Source: Mogibacterium sp. (GTDB taxonomy: Bacteria > Bacillota > Clostridia > Peptostreptococcales > Anaerovoracaceae). From it: a stretch of 33,963 nt of DNA. This document shows positions 23,752-30,616 of the stretch, one piece after another. The notes below the pieces were generated by a model. It made no database searches. It was given only the letters and a program-made list of their open reading frames with translations, and was not told the DNA's origin. The DNA lies in NCBI GenBank assembly GCA_017505405.1, contig JAFVPI010000073.1, positions 1 through 33,963 of the forward strand, written 5' to 3'. Numbering within the stretch: position 1 is the stretch's first letter; each line of letters opens with the position of its first letter. The translations under genes were made by a program, and so were the position numbers.

Positions 23752-23788
23752 AAATCTGACCCATGGAACGGATCCATGGATCAGATTT
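23752..23788. other. Long inverted repeat between srlE and the HAD gene
   Basis: AAATCTGACCCATGGA and TCCATGGATCAGATTT pair with one mismatch around ACGGA. On the minus strand no T run follows, so it is an imperfect terminator or an RNA-stability element at the end of the EII mRNA. It begins only 8 bp after the srlE stop. Confidence 0.6.
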
Positions 23789-23795
23789 CTTTTGA

Positions 23796-24809
23796 TTAGT
23801 ACAGACCTACGCTGAAAGCAAATGCGATCAGAACTGCCAGAGGACCTGTTACGATACGCGAGAACAGAACTGCAGGAACGCCGTACTCGATTGTTTCAGG
23901 CTCAGCCTCTCCGAGGGAAAGACCTACCGGTACGAAGTCAGCACCGACCTGACCGTCAATAGCGAACAGAGCCGGGAGAGCATACTTCGCAGGGATAGCA
24001 CCTGTAGCGAACTGCGCGCCGAGGAGTGTACCTACGATCTGAGCGATTACAGCTCCAGGTCCGAGGATCGGTGACAGGAACGGCAGCGAGCAGATGATAC
24101 ATATTACCAGCATGCCCGGAAGGGTTCCGCACAGAGGAGCGATCGTGTTAGCGATTACGTTACCAAGTCCGCTCGCACTGATGATACCGAGGATCGTACT
24201 TGTGAATGCCATGAACGGCAGGATGTTCTTGATGACCATGTCGATGGTCTCACGGCCTGCCTGGAAGAACTGGCCTACTACGTAGCCGACGCCCTTACCG
24301 AGACGAACTACGAAGCCCTGCTTCTTTCCTTCATTAGCTGCTGCGATTTCAGCCTTAGCCTCAGCCTTTGTCTTAGGTCCCTTGTCAACAGCAGGTGCTG
24401 CAGCTGCTGCAGCTGCCGGTGCTGCGGCCTCAGCCGGAGCATCGTCTATTACCTCGATGTTCTTTTCGCGTACAGCGGAGACATAGATATCTTCTGTGAT
24501 AAACATCGCCAGAGGGCCGGCCTTTCCTGCCGGCATAAGGTTTACTGTATTGATTCCCTTCTTAGGATAAACGCCGCATCTTGCTGTTCCGCCGCAGTCT
24601 ACTACTGCAACCATGATCTCGTCATCAGGAAGGGTTGTTTTCCAGCCATCTACCGCTTCACCGCCTGTGAGCTCAGCGATCTTTGCTGCTACAGGGTGGA
24701 TCCCTCCGCCGGTTACGCTGAGAACTGTATGGCACTTTTCGGTTGGTGTAATTATGAGAGGGCCGCCCCAGCCGCCGTCTCCATGGCAGATTTTAACCTT
24801 TTTATACAT
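23796..24809 (-). CDS. srlE: PTS glucitol-family EIIB domain fused to C2 membrane domain (SrlE type)
   Basis: Residues 1-122 are the glucitol-type EIIB domain with the DCGGTARCGVYPKKG motif; Cys72 or Cys78 is the phosphorylated residue. An Ala/Pro/Lys-rich linker follows (about 123-165). A membrane domain of about 165 residues comes next, with LPFMAFTSTILGIISASGLG, PFLSPILGPGAVIAQ and DGQVGADFVPVGLSLGEAEP, typical of the SrlE C-terminal half. The protein phosphorylates and, with EIIC, imports a polyol. The family is named for sorbitol, but the neighbouring enzymes suggest another substrate. The EIIB portion is nearly identical to the separate gene just upstream. Confidence 0.92.
   Translation of the reverse strand: MYKKVKICHGDGGWGGPLIITPTEKCHTVLSVTGGGIHPVAAKIAELTGGEAVDGWKTTLPDDEIMVAVVDCGGTARCGVYPKKGINTVNLMPAGKAGPLAMFITEDIYVSAVREKNIEVIDDAPAEAAAPAAAAAAAPAVDKGPKTKAEAKAEIAAANEGKKQGFVVRLGKGVGYVVGQFFQAGRETIDMVIKNILPFMAFTSTILGIISASGLGNVIANTIAPLCGTLPGMLVICIICSLPFLSPILGPGAVIAQIVGTLLGAQFATGAIPAKYALPALFAIDGQVGADFVPVGLSLGEAEPETIEYGVPAVLFSRIVTGPLAVLIAFAFSVGLY
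24440..24809 (-). repeat. Direct repeat copy 1 (EIIB coding segment of srlE)
   Basis: This 370-bp segment aligns without gaps with 24853-25222; both end at an ATG start codon and are offset by exactly 413 bp. Many third positions are identical, for example the shared stretch CGATGTTCTTTTCGCGTACA. The duplication is therefore recent or kept uniform by gene conversion. Confidence 0.9.
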
Positions 24810-24826
24810 TATCTTTCCTCCCCTCT

Positions 24827-25222
24827 CTACTGGATATTCTCAGTGAGAAGATCATCGTCTATTGCCTCGATGTTCTTTTCGCGTACAGCGGAGACATAGT
24901 TATCTTCTGTGATGAAATTTGCCAGGGGGCCGGCCTTTCCTACCGGCATAAGGTTTACTGTATTGATCCCCTTCTTAGGATAAACGCCGCATCTTACTGT
25001 TCCGCCGCAGTCTACTACTGCAACCATGATCTCGTCATCAGGAATGGTTGTCTTCCAGCCGTCTACCGCTTCACCGCCTGTGAGCTCAGCGATCTTTGTT
25101 GCTACAGGGTGGATCCCTCCGCCGGTTACGCTAAGAACTGTATGGCACTTTTCGGTTGGTGTAATTGTAAGAGGGCCGCCCCAGCCGCCTTCTCCAGCAC
25201 TGATTTTAATTGTCTTATACAT
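24827..25222 (-). CDS. Free-standing PTS glucitol-family EIIB domain (tandem duplicate)
   Basis: This 131-residue protein is the EIIB domain alone, with the same DCGGTVRCGVYPKKG motif. It matches the first about 124 residues of the following srlE at all but about 14 positions (about 89 percent). It ends with a short unrelated tail (LLTENIQ) where srlE continues into the linker and membrane domain. It has its own ribosome binding site and lies 16 bp after srlA and 17 bp before srlE. Both cysteines are retained, so it may be active as a second phosphate carrier or a dosage copy. Confidence 0.9.
   Translation of the reverse strand: MYKTIKISAGEGGWGGPLTITPTEKCHTVLSVTGGGIHPVATKIAELTGGEAVDGWKTTIPDDEIMVAVVDCGGTVRCGVYPKKGINTVNLMPVGKAGPLANFITEDNYVSAVREKNIEAIDDDLLTENIQ
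24853..25222 (-). repeat. Direct repeat copy 2 (free-standing EIIB gene)
   Basis: This is the partner of the 24440-24809 repeat. Identity breaks off at the distal end, near residue 124 of both proteins, marking the edge of the duplicated block. Confidence 0.9.
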
Positions 25223-25238
25223 GATTTTTCTCCTCTCA

Positions 25239-25754
25239 CTATTTATTTCTTGTCATAAATGCATAGATTCTCTCTGTAAGCAGCCCTCTGATAAGAATGA
25301 CTATGAGTCCGACAATGAAATAACGGACTGCAAGGCCTCCTGTGCTGAGGCCTGCTTCCTGCAGACCTGTAGCGATACCGAGGTATACGAACAGCTCACC
25401 GGCGTTTGCATGTGGGAAGAGCCCTGTAACCGGATGTACAAAGCTTACTGCTGCATCATAGTAAGCAGGTTTATACTTTTCTTCCAGGAACCGTCCGAAT
25501 GTGTAGCACATCGGATTTCCGAGGAAGAAAACTGCCATGAGAGGGAGCAGTGTATATCTGAGGACAGCAAACCTGGTAATCTTTTTGGCAAAGTTTTCTA
25601 CCTTTTCAGTACCGATCAGCTTGATGATAGAGTTGACAAATGTCATCAGGCATACAACCATAGGGATGATTCCTGACACCCAACCCATGAAGGTCTCGCC
25701 GCCGGCAGTGAACAGTGACATAAAGCCCTCTGCCAGTTTGGTTATAAGTTCCAT
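25239..25754 (-). CDS. srlA: PTS glucitol-family EIIC membrane subunit
   Basis: The 171-residue membrane protein corresponds to SrlA/GutA. It starts MELITKLAEGFMSLFTAGGE and has FFLGNPMCYTFGRFLEEKYKPAYYDA and the HPVTGLFPHANAGE segment, plus about four hydrophobic helices. It forms the polyol channel with the membrane half of SrlE. The ATG has AGGAGG upstream. It is followed by the free-standing EIIB gene. Confidence 0.93.
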   Translation of the reverse strand: MELITKLAEGFMSLFTAGGETFMGWVSGIIPMVVCLMTFVNSIIKLIGTEKVENFAKKITRFAVLRYTLLPLMAVFFLGNPMCYTFGRFLEEKYKPAYYDAAVSFVHPVTGLFPHANAGELFVYLGIATGLQEAGLSTGGLAVRYFIVGLIVILIRGLLTERIYAFMTRNK

Positions 25755-25820
25755 ATAGTTCCTCCATTCGAATTATTTTTGTCTCCATTTAGCATGGATC
25801 CAGCTTTTTTATATATGTAA

Positions 25821-25860
25821 CACCGGTTCCCGCAATTCTGCCACAGCTGCCATCCCGGTG
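25821..25860. other. Inverted repeat between gutM and srlA
   Basis: CACCGG (25821-25826) and CCGGTG (25855-25860) are complementary around a 28-nt loop. No T run follows on the minus strand. It may be a weak processing or stability element; the rest of the 120-bp gap shows nothing else. Confidence 0.3.
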
Positions 25861-25874
25861 GTTCATATCTGTAT

Positions 25875-26348
25875 TTACCTGAGTTTCTTTCCCTTTTTGC
25901 CTCTTTTTGTTTCCATGAAAGCTTCCTGCTCTCTTGTCAGCTCTCTGTCAGTAAGCCTTACCTCCAGAGCTTCCAGCGCACGGATGTATCCCTGCCAGCG
26001 CTTCCACTCTTTTTTATCCAGATCTTCCGTCAGTTTGAGCAGCTCGAAAATGCTGCTGCCTACCAAAGGCCGCCCCAGAAATGAGCTTACAGGATGAAAA
26101 CGTGACCACACACCGGATCCATCGAGCACCTCAGCGCCGGTGATGATCCCATCGCTGTCACAGGCAATAATGGCAACATGACCATCAAAAAACTTACCGC
26201 GCCTCTGCCCCATGCCGACGTTCCCCAGCTGGTGCACCCTGCGCACTGCTTTTCGATAGTTCTGGATCTACAGGACTCCGCCAATCGACTGCAAAACAAG
26301 CAAACCGAATATTATTAGAATCAGAACGGATATCCCGCTAAGCTTCAT
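25875..26348 (-). pseudogene. gutM: gutM-like operon activator interrupted by an in-frame amber codon
   Basis: A continuous frame from the ATG at 26348 (GGGAG 9 nt upstream) encodes a membrane anchor, MKLSGISVLILIIFGLLVLQ. It then meets TAG as codon 27 (26268-26270) and continues without a frame change as IQNYRKAVRRVHQLG and NVGMGQRRGKFFDGHVAII to the normal end, 158 codons in all. The downstream part matches GutM/SrlM (E. coli RVGVGRSSGRFKPRVVVAI). The stop lies where GutM proteins often have Gln (GGWQ in E. coli), so a single CAG to TAG change explains it. GutM relatives are membrane-anchored co-activators of glucitol PTS operons. The remaining reading frame could restart at a GTG (26246), but would lack the anchor. 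TAG is used as a normal stop in citE, so reassignment is unlikely. Confidence 0.75.
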
Positions 26349-26389
26349 TGATCAATTCTCCCGCTAAGTCCTATTTTCCTAATGTTAGC

Positions 26390-26418
26390 ATTGTATCTTC
26401 AATTACTATTATTATCAA
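26390..26418 (-). promoter_or_regulatory. Promoter of the gutM-srlA-srlE-ptsHI run
   Basis: On the minus strand TTGATA (26418-26413) and TACAAT (26395-26390) are separated by exactly 17 bp, giving a start near 26383, 35 bp before the gutM ATG. Confidence 0.55.
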
Positions 26419-26636
26419 GGACTATGTTCTGACCAAATGCCTGATTTAATACATTTTTATTATTGTCAGCGCATTTTGTTCTAATGTTAATATTAACGCA
26501 AATCATCTATACATTTGCATAAAACAATCTCATCCCATAATAGTTCCGCCGGATCAATTGCACATTTCAAAGCAAATTCGCTGTTGTCGCATTCCTTATG
26601 AGAATTTCAACGTAAGAAAATTTTACGCAATTGTTC

Positions 26637-26665
26637 TTGATATATGTTGAAATATTAACTAAGAT
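26637..26665 (+). promoter_or_regulatory. Promoter of the isomerase-yjbQ-aldolase operon
   Basis: TTGATA (26637-26642) and TAAGAT (26660-26665) are 17 bp apart. The motif ACGCAATTGTT (26625-26635) directly abuts the -35 element, which suits control by the SorC-type regulator. Confidence 0.5.
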
Positions 26666-26726
26666 GAATTCGTAAAATGAGCTTACTATATATTTTGAAA
26701 ATATAAAAAAAGAGAGGAACCGCTCC

Positions 26727-27422
26727 ATGGTAAAAGCTGAACGTCCATTCCTGATCGTTAATCCAAAATCCTATCTCTATGGGCAGAAGAGTCTGGAACT
26801 CGCCATGGCTGCTGACAGGACTGCTGCTGAGACAGGCCTTCAGATTTATTTCACATGTCCTTATGCTGACATCAGGTTGATCCGACAGAACACCAGCCAC
26901 ATTATCGTCTGCGCGCAGTCTCTCGATCCGCTTACACCCGGCCGCGGAATGGGACACGTTCTTCCCGAATCACTTAAGGAAGCCGGAGCAGACGCGGTTT
27001 TCCTCAATCACGCTGAGAACCCTAAGACTGTTGCAGAGCTGAGTGCCTGTATTGAGCGCGCAAAAGATCTTGAGATGATCACTATAGTATGCGCTGACAG
27101 CACAAAGGAAGCTGCCGCTGCTGCCTGCCTCGATGCAGACATCGTGCTTGCTGAACCTACAGATCTGATCGGAACAGGAAAGACTGCCGACGATTCATAC
27201 GTAACAGAAACGGTAGCTGCACTCCACAAGGTAAACCCGGACGTGCTGGTCATGATCGCATCCGGCGTTGTTACAGCTGATGATTGCTATAATGTAGTAA
27301 GACTCGGCGCTGACGGAACCGGTGCGACCTCCGGTATCCTTAACGCTCCATCACCGGCTGTACGCGTACAGGAAATGGCAGAGGCTATTGTAAAAGCATA
27401 TAAGGAAAGAGAAGGAAAATAA
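26727..27422 (+). CDS. Triosephosphate isomerase homologue, archaeal-type, probably a sugar-phosphate isomerase
   Basis: The 231-residue protein has the TIM active-site set: Asn12 and Lys14 (VNPKSY), His95 (VFLNHAENP) and Glu143 (LAEPTDLIGTG). Its length and the PLTPGRGMGHVLPESLKEAG and EPTDLIGTG segments are like archaeal TIMs and unlike the about 250-residue bacterial TpiA. The usual phosphate-binding GCGAGI-type segment is replaced by IASGVV, followed by GADGTGATSGIL. This points to a shifted substrate. TIM relatives are known to isomerise other ketose phosphates, for example L-erythrulose 1-phosphate in erythritol catabolism. It is the first gene of a three-gene plus-strand operon and shares one base with yjbQ (TAATG). 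Confidence 0.8.
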   Translation: MVKAERPFLIVNPKSYLYGQKSLELAMAADRTAAETGLQIYFTCPYADIRLIRQNTSHIIVCAQSLDPLTPGRGMGHVLPESLKEAGADAVFLNHAENPKTVAELSACIERAKDLEMITIVCADSTKEAAAAACLDADIVLAEPTDLIGTGKTADDSYVTETVAALHKVNPDVLVMIASGVVTADDCYNVVRLGADGTGATSGILNAPSPAVRVQEMAEAIVKAYKEREGK

Positions 27423-27952
27423 TGAAGGTTTACAAAGAACAGATCGACCTGAGATCTCACGGAGGAACTCCTACTTTTATAAATATAACACCGGAAGTAA
27501 AGCAGGCCATCGCAAACAGCGGTATCCGGAGCGGAATCGTAACTATCATTTCCCCTCATACAACATGTTCGGTGTTCTTTGAAGAATTCGTTCACGACCT
27601 TACTGAAGACGGAACAGAATTTCTGCAGATGGATCTGAACGATGCGCTCTGCAAAATCATTCCGGATCAGACTGAGATCCCACCCGCCGGGCCTTACATG
27701 TACCCGGGTCCTGAGCATTATGCCGACGTAGCTTCATGGCCTGATGCTGAGGTTTACCTGCCGGGCGGTGATAAGACAGCCCTTCTCAACTGCGATGCAC
27801 ACATAAAGGCTACTCTTCTCGGCAACAGTGCTACACTGGAAGTCGAAGACGGAAAACTCGCAGTCGGTACAACCGGTTACGTTTACTTCGTAGACTTTGA
27901 CAGAACAAGAGAACGAGGCAGAAGATGCAGAGTCATCGTAATGGGTGAATAA
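27422..27952 (+). CDS. YjbQ/UPF0047-family protein
   Basis: The 176-residue protein contains the UPF0047 signature residues: SPHTTCSVFFEE, HDLTEDG, and the conserved NCDAHIKATLLGNSATLE. It ends with YVYFVDFDRTRERGRRC. The family is called secondary thiamine-phosphate synthase because E. coli YjbQ shows weak activity of that kind; its real roles are mostly unknown. This member is about 40 residues longer than the usual about 135-140, with the extra length around ADVASWPDAEVYLPGGD. Sandwiched with TAATG coupling between an isomerase and an aldolase, it is likely to act on a sugar phosphate here, which is inference. Confidence 0.82.
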   Translation: MKVYKEQIDLRSHGGTPTFINITPEVKQAIANSGIRSGIVTIISPHTTCSVFFEEFVHDLTEDGTEFLQMDLNDALCKIIPDQTEIPPAGPYMYPGPEHYADVASWPDAEVYLPGGDKTALLNCDAHIKATLLGNSATLEVEDGKLAVGTTGYVYFVDFDRTRERGRRCRVIVMGE

Positions 27953-27976
27953 ACAAATTACAGGGAGGATATAGAA

Positions 27977-28807
27977 ATGCTTGTTAATTCGAAAATTTTG
28001 CTGAAGAAGGCACAGGAAGGCCATTACGCGATCCCGTCTGCAAATGTTATTGACATGGAGAGCATAAAGAATCAGATACAGCTGGCAGAGAAGCTCGGAC
28101 TCCCTTTGATCGCAGCCGTCGCTGAGAGCCATCTTGGCAGCAGCATCAGCCTTGAGGACGCTGCACTGGTAGGCAGAAAGTATGCTGCTGAAGCAAGCGT
28201 CCCTGTAGTTTTGCATCTCGACCACGGTCAGAGCTTTGAGACATGCAAAAGAGCCATCGACCTCGGATTCACTTCCGTCATGATAGATGCTTCCATGAAG
28301 AGCTTTGAAGAGAACGTTGAAACTACGCGCAAGGTAGTTGAGTACGCACACGCCCGCGGAGTCACGGTTGAGGCTGAGATCGGCCATGTTGCCAGCAACT
28401 TCGATGAAAACGATCAGGAGGCTCTCTATACGACTGCAGAGGAAGCTTCTGCATTTGCTGAACAGTCCGGATGCGACTCACTTGCTATCTCGATCGGTAC
28501 CGCTCACGGTGTTTATAAGGCTAAGGCGATTCCTGAGATAAGCTTTGATTCACTTGCTGAGATCCGTCAGGCAACCAGCGTGCCTCTCGTACTTCACGGC
28601 GGATCCGGTTCCGGGGACGACAACCTCAGCCGCTGCGCAAAGGAAGGCATCTGCAAGATCAACATCTACACAGATATCTACCTCGCAGCAATGAAGTCTC
28701 TTGAAGAAGCGGATGCTTCAGACTACTTCAAGGTCAGAGCTGCCCTTCAGAAGGGAATGAACGACTGCCTCGGACATTACTACAGGGTGTTCGGTACACG
28801 GGCATAA
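27977..28807 (+). CDS. Class II ketose (bis)phosphate aldolase
   Basis: The 276-residue protein matches the class II FBA/tagatose-bisphosphate aldolase family. It has LHLDHGQSFETCKRAID (catalytic Asp and first zinc His), VEAEIGHVASN (Glu), GTAHGVYK (His), PLVLHGGSGSGDDNL (His) and CKINIYTDIYLA (the phosphate-binding KIN-x-x-TD stretch, with Tyr where fructose-bisphosphate aldolases often have Asp). It cleaves a ketose phosphate to DHAP and an aldehyde. No sugar-phosphate kinase is present in the locus, so a ketose 1-phosphate is as plausible as a bisphosphate. GGGAGG precedes the ATG by 8 nt. Confidence 0.9.
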   Translation: MLVNSKILLKKAQEGHYAIPSANVIDMESIKNQIQLAEKLGLPLIAAVAESHLGSSISLEDAALVGRKYAAEASVPVVLHLDHGQSFETCKRAIDLGFTSVMIDASMKSFEENVETTRKVVEYAHARGVTVEAEIGHVASNFDENDQEALYTTAEEASAFAEQSGCDSLAISIGTAHGVYKAKAIPEISFDSLAEIRQATSVPLVLHGGSGSGDDNLSRCAKEGICKINIYTDIYLAAMKSLEEADASDYFKVRAALQKGMNDCLGHYYRVFGTRA

Positions 28808-28822
28808 GTCTGCAGAATCATA

Positions 28823-28900
28823 GCAGAAATACAAAACGGCGGAAGTCCGGTATGGACATGCCGCCGATTTTAGTTACTTTTTGTATTTTATGATTTCTGC
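28823..28900. terminator. Compound terminator between the aldolase gene and the sorC-type gene
   Basis: An inner hairpin CGGCGG...CCGCCG (28837-28866) contains a second GTCC/GGAC pair and is followed on the plus strand by ATTTTAGTTACTTTTT. Outer arms GCAGAAATACAAAA and TTTTGTAT...ATTTCTGC extend it into a long dyad. This serves the two convergent genes. Confidence 0.75.
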
Positions 28901-28909
28901 CTGTACAGG

Positions 28910-29893
28910 CTACTGCAGCTTTGCCAGTTCGATGAGCTTTCTGGCGCATTCCGTATCTGTAATAAGGATATTCAGATAACCGCCGCGTATCGCACCAATC
29001 ACAGCTTCCGCTTTTCTCGCGCTGCCGGCTATGCCGATCTTGCTTGGTATCCTGCGTATGTCCTTAAGGCGCATTGCAGCCACGCGGTCATTATAGAAAC
29101 TGAATTGATCCGTATTGCCGTCACGGTCGTAGAACTGCAGGCACATATCTCCTACAGCTCCGCGATCTACCAGCATTTCGCGCTCATCAGATGTCATATA
29201 TCCGGCTTTAGCCAGAGTATGCTCATTTCCGTCCGGTACGCCTATTCCTACGAGGACCACATTGAGATGCCTGAATTCGTCAAGGATATAATTAACTGCC
29301 TTTTCCTTCATGAAAAAATCCAGGACGCTGCTTTCGGAGAACACTGCCGGTGAAAGGAACTGGGTGTAGGTTCCGCCGAACTTTTCTGCAAATTTTCTTG
29401 CAAGTTCATTTCCCTGCACGTCCGTGCCGCCTTTGGTGTTGCGGCTGATACTTCCCTCCAGAGCTACAAAACGGAGATCTTTGTGCTTTTCATAGGTTTT
29501 GTTGGTGCTGACTACGTTGTTCAGCGTGTTGCCCATCGCAACACCTATCCTGTCACCCTCTTTAAAAAAGCTTTGCAGGTAGTCTGATGCCGTTCCGAAC
29601 ATGTATGATGCGGCTTCTGTTCTGGAGTCAAGCACGCTGTTTTCGACTATCAGGACATCCTTGAGCCCATATGCCCTTTCAAGAGTTTTTTCCATTTCGC
29701 CATAGTCATAAAAGCGCGGGTTGTGCAGTTCAATTGTAACGATGCCCAGCTCACGGCCTTTCTGAAGCATGCGCAGTACGGAGGATCTGGACACACCCAG
29801 ATAATCTCCTACCTCCTGCTGGTTCATATTATCCTGATAGTACAGGCTGCAGACCTTGTAGATCAGCCGCTCATCATCTACGATTTTTTTCAT
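28910..29893 (-). CDS. SorC-family sugar-binding transcriptional regulator
   Basis: The 327-residue protein has an N-terminal helix-turn-helix (YYQDNMNQQEVGDYLGVSRSSVLRMLQKGRELG). The SorC/DeoR-type sugar-phosphate binding domain follows, with IGVAMGNTLNNVVS, ALEGSISRNTKGGTDVQGNELARKFA, VLVGIGVPDG, GAVGDMCLQFYDRDG and GIAGSARKAEAVIGAIRGGYLNILITD. SorC regulators respond to phosphorylated sugars. It lies between the two plus-strand parts of the pathway and is transcribed away from EIIA. A perfect palindrome (29942-29964) is just upstream of its start. Confidence 0.9.
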   Translation of the reverse strand: MKKIVDDERLIYKVCSLYYQDNMNQQEVGDYLGVSRSSVLRMLQKGRELGIVTIELHNPRFYDYGEMEKTLERAYGLKDVLIVENSVLDSRTEAASYMFGTASDYLQSFFKEGDRIGVAMGNTLNNVVSTNKTYEKHKDLRFVALEGSISRNTKGGTDVQGNELARKFAEKFGGTYTQFLSPAVFSESSVLDFFMKEKAVNYILDEFRHLNVVLVGIGVPDGNEHTLAKAGYMTSDEREMLVDRGAVGDMCLQFYDRDGNTDQFSFYNDRVAAMRLKDIRRIPSKIGIAGSARKAEAVIGAIRGGYLNILITDTECARKLIELAKLQ

Positions 29894-29941
29894 CTTAAGA
29901 CACCATTTTCAAGCATGTTGCATAATTGTTACAAATATATA

Positions 29942-29964
29942 CACGCAATTGTTTTAATTGCGTG
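29942..29964. promoter_or_regulatory. Perfect palindrome, candidate SorC-type operator
   Basis: CACGCAATT and AATTGCGTG are perfect 9-bp inverted arms around GTTTT. The left arm and spacer contain ACGCAATTGTT, also found at 26625-26635 before the isomerase operon. Related ACGCAA half-sites occur at 26496, 30026-30034 (reverse) and 30159. Confidence 0.6.
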
Positions 29965-30106
29965 CTCATTATACAGAAGCCCTTTATCAAATGCAACTAT
30001 TTCCAGTTAACTGCAAACAATAATCATTGCGTTATTTTGATAAATCATCTGATTAAGCAGCTATGAACAAGAATCATGTTTCACTCAAATGTTCTGAACA
30101 GTAAGC

Positions 30107-30135
30107 TTGAAGTCGGGTAATTCAGGACATATAAT
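30107..30135 (+). promoter_or_regulatory. Promoter of the EIIA-oxidoreductase operon
   Basis: TTGAAG (30107-30112) and a consensus TATAAT (30130-30135) are 17 bp apart. The predicted start is near 30142, and ACGCAAATGGTT (30159-30170) lies in the leader, where a repressor could act. Confidence 0.6.
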
Positions 30136-30185
30136 ACTCAGTGTCAAGAGATGTTTATACGCAAATGGTTAAAAGGAGGTCTCCC

Positions 30186-30557
30186 ATGAAATATGATGTT
30201 ATCGTTACGGGAATCGGAGATATGGCATTTGCATTCCTCGATCCGGAGATGGAGATGAGATTCGTCGTTCTGTTTGACGACAATGCACCGGCAGAACTGG
30301 CGGAGCTTGCTCTCCTGCATACAAAGGGAGCGCTGACAGAGGCACCTGCCCCTGGCGATACCATGAAGATCGGTGAGAAGACTTACAAGGTCACAGCTGT
30401 AGGCGACGAGGCAATTCACACTCTCGCAACACTGGGACACTGCACTCTTGCGTTTACTGCAGATACAGAACCTTATCGTCCGGGCTGCATCAATCTGGAC
30501 GGCGAGGTTATCACCGAGGCAGATGTTGCTGAGGGAACTGTCATTCAGATCTTCTGA
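30186..30557 (+). CDS. srlB: PTS glucitol-family EIIA
   Basis: The 123-residue protein matches the glucitol EIIA family. It has the phospho-accepting His45 in LALLHTKGAL, then GDTMKIGEKTYKVTAVGDEA, LATLGHCTLAF and GTVIQIF. It receives phosphate from HPr and passes it to EIIB. Although the frame is open from 30141, GGAGG stands 6 nt before the ATG at 30186, and family proteins begin there. It is separated from the EIIB/EIIC genes by about 5 kb and paired with the oxidoreductase, so its expression can be set independently. Confidence 0.92.
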   Translation: MKYDVIVTGIGDMAFAFLDPEMEMRFVVLFDDNAPAELAELALLHTKGALTEAPAPGDTMKIGEKTYKVTAVGDEAIHTLATLGHCTLAFTADTEPYRPGCINLDGEVITEADVAEGTVIQIF

Positions 30558-30616
30558 TTATCTGCTGAAAACATTATAAATAAAAGCATATGACCACCAA
30601 GGAGGAATAACCTATT

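Larger units (their letters stand above)
26349..26726. promoter_or_regulatory. AT-rich divergent control region of the PTS and isomerase operons
   Basis: This 378-bp stretch contains no gene. It holds a promoter towards gutM (26390-26418), one towards the isomerase operon (26637-26665), and two ACGCAA motifs (26496-26503 and 26625-26635) of the type found in the SorC operator at 29942-29964. An imperfect dyad CGTAA-N7-TTACG lies at 26611-26627. Confidence 0.6.

Noticed and set aside
25875-26246. gutM taken as a complete 123-codon gene starting at GTG
   Set aside because: The upstream in-frame anchor with a good ribosome binding site, and the known GutM architecture, show that the gene begins at 26348 and is interrupted by TAG.
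26349-26726. Search for a small gene or tRNA in the AT-rich intergenic region
   Set aside because: No open frame with a ribosome binding site and no cloverleaf were found; the region is explained by promoters and operators.
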